Below are positions 53,507 to 59,206 of a DNA stretch of 59,206 nucleotides, piece after piece. Origin of the DNA: Beijerinckiaceae bacterium. Its GTDB lineage: Bacteria > Pseudomonadota > Alphaproteobacteria > Rhizobiales > Beijerinckiaceae. Position numbers and translations under genes: made by a program. The stretch's first letter is position 1, and each line of letters starts with the position of its first letter. The DNA is taken from the NCBI GenBank assembly GCA_030684835.1, contig JAUXWZ010000009.1:1-59206 (forward strand), written 5' to 3'. Below the pieces are notes generated by a model. The model was not told the origin of the DNA and made no database searches. It saw only the letters and a list, made by a program, of their open reading frames with translations.

Positions 53507-54292
53507 ATGTCCATCGACGTGATCGACCTTCGCTCATTTTACGCCTCGCCGCTGGGGGCGGTGGCGCAGCGTTTCATTGGCGGCGCCATCGACAAGCAAT
53601 GGACGTCTTGCGTAGGTCAGTCAGTGCTGGGCATCGGCTTTGCGATTCCCTACATCGAGACGCTTCGCAAGGACACGGTGCGCACGCTGGCGTTCATGCC
53701 GGCCGAACAGGGTGTCGTAAACTGGCCCTCGAACGGCCTTTCGGCCTCCGCGCTTGTCGACGTCACCGCTCTGCCGCTGCCCGATTCGTGTATCGACCGC
53801 GTGCTTGTCGTTCACGCGCTGGAAATGGCCGATCAACCGGAGGAATTTCTCAGCGAGGTGTGGCGCGTGCTTGCGCCGGGCGGGCGGATGATGCTTGTCG
53901 CGCCCAATCGAGCAGGCGTATGGGCGCGCTTCGACTCAACGCCCTTTGGACATGGCCGACCTTACTCGGCGAGTCAGTTGCGGTCCTTGCTCAGGGATAC
54001 GCTGTTTTCGCCTGTCCACTGGGGCGAAGCGCTTTACGCGCCGCCATTTACACGCCCCTATTTGCTGCGGTCGGCCCCCGCATTCGAAGCCGTCGGCAAG
54101 AAAATGTCGCTGCCAGGCGCCGGCGTGCATATCATCGAAGCGACCAAGCAATTGTACAGGCCAGCGCTGGCGGCGCGCAGCCGGCGCCGCGCCTTCAAAT
54201 TGCAGCCAGCCGTCGCCGTCGGGGCCGCCTCGCGCAAAAGCCCCTCACTCGGGCCTGAGCATTTCCGGGTAGGGCAGGCCAAAGCACGATGA
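53507..54292 (+). CDS. SAM-dependent methyltransferase domain protein
   Basis: This protein of 261 residues has a class I methyltransferase core. The SAM site is less standard (QSVLGIGFAIPYIETL), followed by ALPLPDSCIDRVLVVHALEMADQPEEFLSEVWRVLAPGGRMMLVAPN, the usual post-motif strands. The C-terminus is basic. It starts 33 bases after the acetyltransferase. Similar genes in Hyphomicrobiales lie next to gloB; the target is unknown. Its last 48 bases overlap the 3' end of the convergent esterase gene. Confidence 0.82.
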   Translation: MSIDVIDLRSFYASPLGAVAQRFIGGAIDKQWTSCVGQSVLGIGFAIPYIETLRKDTVRTLAFMPAEQGVVNWPSNGLSASALVDVTALPLPDSCIDRVLVVHALEMADQPEEFLSEVWRVLAPGGRMMLVAPNRAGVWARFDSTPFGHGRPYSASQLRSLLRDTLFSPVHWGEALYAPPFTRPYLLRSAPAFEAVGKKMSLPGAGVHIIEATKQLYRPALAARSRRRAFKLQPAVAVGAASRKSPSLGPEHFRVGQAKAR

Positions 54293-54943
54293 GAGGAACA
54301 GGGAGCCCTGGAGCAGTCCCGGCCCGTCGATATTGTGGCCCAGTCCCGGCGACAATCGCCATTGGCAGGACGCGCCCGCCGCGCAAATCGCCTGTGCCGA
54401 TCCAAAAAGCGCTTCAGCCGGGATGACTTCATCCGCAGTCCCATGAAGCAGGAAGATGGGTGGGACCGGCTGACCCGGTGTGCGGGCCTTGAGGTCGTCG
54501 GCCAGCTTCTCAGGCCCGACCAGAATGCCCGAATAAGAGAGTATTCCTGCGGGTGGGATGGCGCGACGCAGGCCGACGTGCAGCGCCATCATGGCGCCCT
54601 GGCTGAAACCGACGAGCGCAACTTGCGAGCCGGGAAGGGAGTGGCGGGCAAGCTCCTCGTCGATAAACGCGTTCAAAAATGGCGCCGCCGCGCAGGCGCC
54701 GTTCCAGCGTTCGTGCGGGTTTTTGTCTGTGAGCCTGAACCATTGCCGGCCCGAAGGCATATGCTCGCAAGCTTCGTGCGCGTTGGGCGCGACAAAGGCG
54801 GCGTCGGGCAGAAGCTGCGCCCATTGCTGGCCCAGAGAAATGAGATCCTGCCCGTCGGCGCCGAAGCCGTGAAGAATCACGACCAGCTGTTTGGTCTGTC
54901 CGGAGCGGGCCGGTAAGCGGGGCCCATCGAGTCGCGTCGTCAT
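54245..54943 (-). CDS. Alpha/beta-hydrolase, carboxylesterase/phospholipase family
   Basis: This protein of 232 residues is a small serine esterase of the YpfH/phospholipase-carboxylesterase type. LHGFGADGQDL opens the fold. The nucleophile Ser is in VGFSQGAMMAL, the Asp in HGTADEVIP and the His in GLGHNIDGPG. It is cytoplasmic. The ATG at 54943 is chosen because it begins the conserved region; the frame opens 59 residues earlier. The DNA glycosylase gene is 50 bases upstream on the same strand. Confidence 0.92.
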   Translation of the reverse strand: MTTRLDGPRLPARSGQTKQLVVILHGFGADGQDLISLGQQWAQLLPDAAFVAPNAHEACEHMPSGRQWFRLTDKNPHERWNGACAAAPFLNAFIDEELARHSLPGSQVALVGFSQGAMMALHVGLRRAIPPAGILSYSGILVGPEKLADDLKARTPGQPVPPIFLLHGTADEVIPAEALFGSAQAICAAGASCQWRLSPGLGHNIDGPGLLQGSLFLSSCFGLPYPEMLRPE

Positions 54944-54992
54944 TTTCGTCTCCGATTTGTCTCCAAGGGCTTGGACGGCGCTGTGGCGCCCG

Positions 54993-55676
54993 TCAAGCGC
55001 CGCCTTTGGGCCGCGCTCCGTAATATGCCCATAAAAGGCGCGCCGCCGCAGCGCGCCATGGTCGCCATCGCTCACCAATCTTTTCGAGTCGGCGCGCGTC
55101 CGGCCGCACGCGCAGCCCAAGCGCCAGCCGCGCGGCTTCCTGAAGCGCCAGGTCGCCCGCCGGCCATACGTCGGGATGTCCGACGCAGAAGAGCAGATAG
55201 ACGTCAGCCGACCAGGGCCCGATTCCTTTCACGCGCGTGAGCGCCTCGCGCGCTGATTCCGCCTCCATATGTTCGAGTGCGTCCAGATCGAGAGAGCCCT
55301 CGGCAATTGAGGTAGCTAGGGCGCGCAACGTGCGGATTTTGGGGGCGGATAGGCCGCAGGCGCGCAACTCGTCGTCCGAGGCGAGCAAAATCATCGAGGC
55401 CTCAAGATCAGGGAAGCGGGTTTGCATGCGGGCGTGGGTCGCCGCCGCGCTGGCTGCCGACACCTGCTGGGAGGCGACGATCCAAGCCAGTCCGGCAAGG
55501 CCCCCGGGCCGACGACGCAGGGGCGGGGGGCCGCAGATCCCGAGCATATGTCCGACGGTCTTTGGATCGAGTTCCTGAAGATGCTTCAACGCACGCGCAA
55601 GTTCGTCATCGCTCAAAATGCGATCCAGCGCCGTTTCTCTCTTCTCCGGCTCAAGCTTTGGAGGGCGCCGCGCCAT
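54993..55676 (-). CDS. DNA-3-methyladenine glycosylase II-like (HhH-GPD)
   Basis: This protein of 227 residues excises alkylated bases. The helix-hairpin-helix is LTRVKGIGPWSADVYLLF, followed by the catalytic Asp in WPAGDLALQEAARL. It lacks the N-terminal AlkA_N region, so it is the short form. It precedes the esterase gene on the same strand and diverges from gluQRS across 57 bases. Confidence 0.9.
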   Translation of the reverse strand: MARRPPKLEPEKRETALDRILSDDELARALKHLQELDPKTVGHMLGICGPPPLRRRPGGLAGLAWIVASQQVSAASAAATHARMQTRFPDLEASMILLASDDELRACGLSAPKIRTLRALATSIAEGSLDLDALEHMEAESAREALTRVKGIGPWSADVYLLFCVGHPDVWPAGDLALQEAARLALGLRVRPDARRLEKIGERWRPWRAAAARLLWAYYGARPKGGA

Positions 55677-55733
55677 ATATGATAATGTCCATCGTCAACT
55701 TGGCGGCGGCGCACATGCGGCCCGCGCACCGGA

Positions 55734-56633
55734 ATGATTGCACCAATGTCTAGCCCTGTCGCCACCACGCCAATCCTCCGCTTCGCTCCTTCGCCGAATG
55801 GATATCTTCATCTTGGCCACGCCTACTCGGCTTTGCGTAACGAAAGCTTGGCGCGCGAGCTTGGCGGGCTATTGTTGCTCCGCATTGAAGATATCGATCC
55901 GCAACGAAGCCGGCCCGAGTACGAACAGGCGATCTATGAAGACCTCGCGTGGCTCGGGATTGAGTGGGCCGAGCCGGTGCGCAAGCAATCGCAACATTTG
56001 TCGGAATACGAAATCGCGCTCGAACGGCTGGTCGCGATGGGCTTGGCCTATCCGTGCTTCTGCACACGCGGGGATGTTGCCGCGGCGGTCGATAAGCTTG
56101 CAGCGGCGCAAGGGTCATGGCCGCGCGATCCAGACGGGTCGCCTTTTTATCCCGGCACATGCAAGCAGCTTTCCGACCAGGACAAAGACCGCCGCGTTGC
56201 GTCTGGGCTTCATGCGGCGCTGCGGCTCGACATGCAGGCCGCGCTTGCCCAAGGGCAGGACAAGATGGGCTGGTGCGAATATTTTGAAGGTTCGCAGCCG
56301 CGCGACGTCAACGCCGAGCCATCATTGTGGGGCGACGCGGTGATCGCGCGCAAGGATATTCCGACAAGTTACCACCTGGCGGTCGTGGTTGACGATGCGC
56401 TGCAGGGCGTCACGGACGTCGTGCGCGGCATGGATCTGTTTAATGCGACGAGCCTGCATCGGCTGCTTCAATCGCTGCTGGAGCTTCCCGCGCCCAGCTA
56501 TCATCACCATCGACTGATCGAGGACGACATCGGGCGTAAACTCGCCAAGAGCGAGGGATCGCCAACCTTGCGTTCCCTGCGGGCGGAGGGCGTGACGGCG
56601 CAGGAGATTCGCGCGCGTCTGGGGTTCGATTGA
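55734..56633 (+). CDS. gluQRS: Glutamyl-Q tRNA(Asp) synthetase
   Basis: This protein of 299 residues is a GluRS paralogue lacking the anticodon-binding domain, which glutamylates queuosine in tRNA-Asp. The HIGH-like motif is in APSPNGYLHLGHAYSA. RIEDIDPQRS is class-typical. The zinc site is CFCTR with YPGTC. The KMSKS-like motif is KLAKSEGS. An ATG at 55746 is an alternative start. It converges with the M23 gene across 5 bases. Confidence 0.93.
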   Translation: MIAPMSSPVATTPILRFAPSPNGYLHLGHAYSALRNESLARELGGLLLLRIEDIDPQRSRPEYEQAIYEDLAWLGIEWAEPVRKQSQHLSEYEIALERLVAMGLAYPCFCTRGDVAAAVDKLAAAQGSWPRDPDGSPFYPGTCKQLSDQDKDRRVASGLHAALRLDMQAALAQGQDKMGWCEYFEGSQPRDVNAEPSLWGDAVIARKDIPTSYHLAVVVDDALQGVTDVVRGMDLFNATSLHRLLQSLLELPAPSYHHHRLIEDDIGRKLAKSEGSPTLRSLRAEGVTAQEIRARLGFD

Positions 56634-56638
56634 TCGCC

Positions 56639-58669
56639 TCAGTTGCTGCGGGCGGCGAAGCGCTGCTGCGCGGGCGCGCGTTGCATCAATTCGTCGATGC
56701 GCTCGCGCTCGCGCCGAAACTCGGCGAGCTGGCGCCCATTCAACTCACGCGTACGGGCGAGGCGAATGCGCATGGGATCGACGAAATTGCCGTTCACGAT
56801 CACTTCGTAGTGCAAATGGGGGCCGGTCGACAGGCCGGTTGAGCCGAGGAAGCCGATTACCTGACCCTGCTGCACGCGTAACCCTTCCCGCATGCCGCGC
56901 GCAAACCCAGACATATGATTATAAGTGGTGATGTACCCGTTCGCGTGCTGAATTTCGACGCGGTTGCCGTAACCTGATTCACGCGCGGCCTTGATAACCG
57001 TGCCGTTACCGGCTGAAACGATCGGAGTGCCGCGCGGCGCCGCCCAGTCTACGCCCGTATGCATGCGCGTGTAGCCCATGATCGGATGGCGACGCATGCC
57101 GAAACCGGATCGCTGTTGGCCCGCGACGATTGGCTTGCGGATGAGAAACTTGCGTGTTGAACGGCCTTGTTCGTCGTAGAAATCGAGCACGCCGTCGTCG
57201 GTCGAGTGATGACGATAATATTTATACGTTTCTCCGCGCGCCGTGATGGAGGCGTAGAGCAATTCGTAGCGTCCTTCTGTTTCTTCGCTTTCTTCGTAGA
57301 ACACGACGAAGGAATCGCCCCCGGAGACCGAGCGCTGGAAGTCGATGTCGTTGGCGAATATCCGCACAAGGTCTTCGATGATTGGGCGCGGGATCTCTTG
57401 CTTGATCGCAGTTTCGAAGAATGAATTGTAGAGACGCATCGCGCCTGTGTCTTCGTCGTCGTCGTCATCGACGGGCGCGCGACGCAGCGGCTGAACAGCA
57501 TCCGTGCGTGCGAGCTGCACGTAATCGCCGCTATCGGCGAGCGCCACGGTCGATTCTTCGCGCTCATCGGTGAAAACGGACAGGCGCGCGATGGTGTTTG
57601 GTTTTCCGTTCGCGTCGAGATCGGCGAACATGATGCGCAGCCGTTGTCCTTCGGTTACGGCAGGTTGTCCGCGTCGCGTTCCAAGGGCGGCGGCGATGCG
57701 CCGTATAACGTCGCGGTTTGCGCCGGCTTCGGTGAGGATGTCCTCCAGAGACTCGCTGCGCCGCACGACGACGACCCGCTCCTCAGTATCGCGGTGATGC
57801 GCGTCCGCGCGCGGAATTAGGGTGACGTTCTCTGGCACCATCCGCACTTCAATCGACGAGAAAGCGGTCGAGAAGCGCGTATCGCCGACGTTGGCGTACG
57901 AGAGGCCAACAGGATCGATTGCGGCCCGGCTTGTGCGGGTGAGCAGCAATTGCGGCGGTATCGGCAAACTGGTGCGGGCGGAGTCGCGCCCGGCAGATCG
58001 CAGGAATTCGCGAAGCTGCGCGGCGATCTCTTCTTCGCTTAGACTGTATGTCTCCGGGAAGGCGTGGACGGGCGCGAGGTCATGGCTGGTGAAGCTGACG
58101 TCGACTTCCTCGCGCACCGTATCGGGCTCGGGAACCAATTCCGTTTGAGAGGGACCGCCGGCCAGGAGCTTGAGCGGATTGAAAGCGGGGACCTCCGAGC
58201 TGAAGCCGGTGGAGCCCATCGCCAGGTTGGTCGCAACCCTGGTGAAGGTGCGCTGGCGAACGATCTCGCGATCGCCAGAACGGATGGTGGTTGGCGTGCG
58301 GAAGGTTTGTCGGGCAGCAATCATGTCGACGGATTTGAAGATGCGATCGCCCTTTCGGGCGGCGGCGCCTTCGGCGCGGGTGGTCGGCCGCTCCAGAACT
58401 GCGATCTGAGGCTGTTCAGCCATAAACACGGATGGATCGAGCGCTGCATATACAGCGCTGCCAATCAGGCCCGCTCCGGCAAGCCCGGTGAGGATGGTTC
58501 CTGAAAGCCAGCGAACCGACACACGCCGCCGGTCAAGCTCGGAATGCGCCGCGCCGTCGCTTTCCAGAGGCGGGTCAAGGCCAAGCTGTAAAGACGCGCC
58601 CGCTCGGTCGAACCGGCGCGCGCCGCTGGTCCGCGAGGCGTCCGCGTTGTTGCGGGAAGATGTCCCCAC
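56639..58669 (-). CDS. M23-family murein endopeptidase
   Basis: This protein of 676 residues has a cytoplasmic N-terminus, one membrane helix at about 53-75, and a long periplasmic part. The C-terminal LytM/M23 domain carries the zinc ligands in MHTGVDWAAPRGTP and HLHYEV (in TGLSTGPHLHYEVIV), with the GNRVEIQHANGY catalytic-side strand between. LysM-like or OapA-like units precede it. It cleaves peptidoglycan cross-links during growth or division. The start is probably GTG at 58669. Confidence 0.92.
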   Translation of the reverse strand: MGTSSRNNADASRTSGARRFDRAGASLQLGLDPPLESDGAAHSELDRRRVSVRWLSGTILTGLAGAGLIGSAVYAALDPSVFMAEQPQIAVLERPTTRAEGAAARKGDRIFKSVDMIAARQTFRTPTTIRSGDREIVRQRTFTRVATNLAMGSTGFSSEVPAFNPLKLLAGGPSQTELVPEPDTVREEVDVSFTSHDLAPVHAFPETYSLSEEEIAAQLREFLRSAGRDSARTSLPIPPQLLLTRTSRAAIDPVGLSYANVGDTRFSTAFSSIEVRMVPENVTLIPRADAHHRDTEERVVVVRRSESLEDILTEAGANRDVIRRIAAALGTRRGQPAVTEGQRLRIMFADLDANGKPNTIARLSVFTDEREESTVALADSGDYVQLARTDAVQPLRRAPVDDDDDEDTGAMRLYNSFFETAIKQEIPRPIIEDLVRIFANDIDFQRSVSGGDSFVVFYEESEETEGRYELLYASITARGETYKYYRHHSTDDGVLDFYDEQGRSTRKFLIRKPIVAGQQRSGFGMRRHPIMGYTRMHTGVDWAAPRGTPIVSAGNGTVIKAARESGYGNRVEIQHANGYITTYNHMSGFARGMREGLRVQQGQVIGFLGSTGLSTGPHLHYEVIVNGNFVDPMRIRLARTRELNGRQLAEFRRERERIDELMQRAPAQQRFAARSN

Positions 58670-58892
58670 TCGCTGATCCCGTCCTGTTCGTTCCCGTCCG
58701 CCAGCGCGATTCAGCGCACCGAACGGCTTTGACTCTGGCCGTCCTTCCCGGTTGCGTCAATCAACTCAACCCGCAGAAGCGATGTAACAAGCCGAGCATC
58801 GTGGCTCGAATGTGGCCAGCGTCTGGAATGGGCGTCTCGATCGCCTGATCAATGGCGCGCCAGAATAAGTGACAGTTTTTTGAAAAGTCGTG
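58670..58892. other. Intergenic region between the M23 gene and the rrn promoter
   Basis: No convincing gene is present. It should hold the leftward promoter of the M23 gene and the upstream part of the rrn promoter. An AT-rich run (CAGTTTTTTGAAAA, 58873-58886) just before the -35 element could act as an UP element. Confidence 0.4.
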
Positions 58893-58922
58893 TTGACAGG
58901 CGACGCCGAGCGGACCTATATA
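58893..58922 (+). promoter_or_regulatory. Strong sigma-70-type promoter of the rRNA operon
   Basis: TTGACA at 58893-58898 and TATATA at 58917-58922, 18 bases apart (17 if CTATAT is taken). The sequence after the -10 is GC-rich (CGCCC), as in stringently controlled rRNA promoters. It points to the rrn leader. Confidence 0.8.
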
Positions 58923-59206
58923 CGCCCACCGACGGCGACGCCGCTGCATTGCGGCACACGGGCCTCGGTCATCTCGAGCTTCTCGGGGCATGAACAACCT
59001 GATTGAACGACTTCGGTCGATCAGGCGAAAGCGGTTCGCCGCTTTTATATGCTTCGGACTTTTGATGCGCTGTTTGACATTTGAATCAGAAGGAAGAGAG
59101 ACGTGGACGGCGGCGTCCTTGCGGGTGAACTTCGGTTCATCGTGAGAGATACGCTGACGGTCACGTTTATCAAGTACACCATATTCTTGCGCCGTGAGGC
59201 GTTGAG
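58923..59206 (+). ncRNA. 5' leader of a ribosomal RNA operon (16S gene beyond the window)
   Basis: The stretch has the layout and wording of alphaproteobacterial rrn leaders. A boxA-like GCGCTGTTTGACA is at 59067-59079, and GGAAGAGAGACGTGGACGGC after it is the start of the pre-16S RNase III stem. Two hairpins with TTCG loops come before: 58999-59024 (CGAC/GTCG extended by CTGAT/ATCAG) and 59028-59046 (AAAGCGG/CCGCTTT followed by T). The 16S gene is expected to begin within about 100 bases of the window end. Confidence 0.75.

Overview
The window is chromosomal DNA of a GC-rich alphaproteobacterium, most likely a member of the Hyphomicrobiales (Rhizobiales). The pointers are a phaA-phaB/phaR polyhydroxybutyrate locus, a Mic60-like gene directly before hemY, an ATPase zeta-type inhibitor (DUF1476), an HWE-family histidine kinase, a cellulose cluster with the alphaproteobacterial accessory genes bcsS and bcsN, and a typical alphaproteobacterial rrn leader at the right edge. 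Genus-level placement is not possible from reading alone. Most of the window is ordinary housekeeping chromosome. I see no insertion sequence, prophage or CRISPR array.

Layout. 1-7.7 kb: a cut-off MFS transporter, an HWE histidine kinase with a 10-G tract upstream, tRNA-Thr(CGT), then a leftward group of a CitE-like CoA-ester lyase, a Mic60-like protein and HemY, followed by a 52-residue DUF3309 protein. 7.7-12 kb: beta-carbonic anhydrase with a luciferase-like monooxygenase, a palindromic repeat, a stand-alone MetE-type methyltransferase domain and asd with its terminator. 12-21.6 kb: two small exported proteins, an isochorismatase-fold hydrolase, an orphan CoxL-like molybdenum hydroxylase large subunit, a translationally coupled TerB/SDR/glutamine-amidotransferase operon, a CAP-domain lipoprotein and a large MscS-type channel. 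21.6-25 kb: an elongation factor P set (epmB, a small membrane protein, epmA, efp). 25-37 kb: a stand-alone EAL phosphodiesterase facing away from a cellulose operon bcsS-bcsA-bcsB-bcsZ-TPR-bcsN. 37-43 kb: an FAH/double-VOC pair, the DUF1476 inhibitor, a small stress-like protein, tRNA-Arg(CCT), and an SNase-like protein with an M48 lipoprotein. 43-49.4 kb: rpoH, a CarD regulator with an extraordinary N-terminal tail of about 400 residues, phaB, phaA and phaR. 49.4-59.2 kb: cupin and glyoxalase II, a polysaccharide flippase/acetyltransferase/methyltransferase group, an esterase and a DNA glycosylase, gluQRS, an M23 murein hydrolase, and the promoter and leader of a ribosomal RNA operon whose 16S gene starts just outside the window.

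How the parts may work together. The cellulose operon carries a PilZ-containing synthase, and an EAL phosphodiesterase sits beside it, so local c-di-GMP control is plausible. The operon has no BcsC with a built-in barrel. It has a separate small predicted barrel (BcsS) and a separate periplasmic TPR protein, which suggests a divided export device; this is the most system-like hypothesis in the window. The CarD protein with a histone-like tail is the strongest single-gene oddity: CarD joined to a long basic tail, in the reverse domain order from the HMGA-tailed Myxococcus CarD. The EF-P genes form a compact post-translational modification set with an unexplained small membrane protein in the middle.
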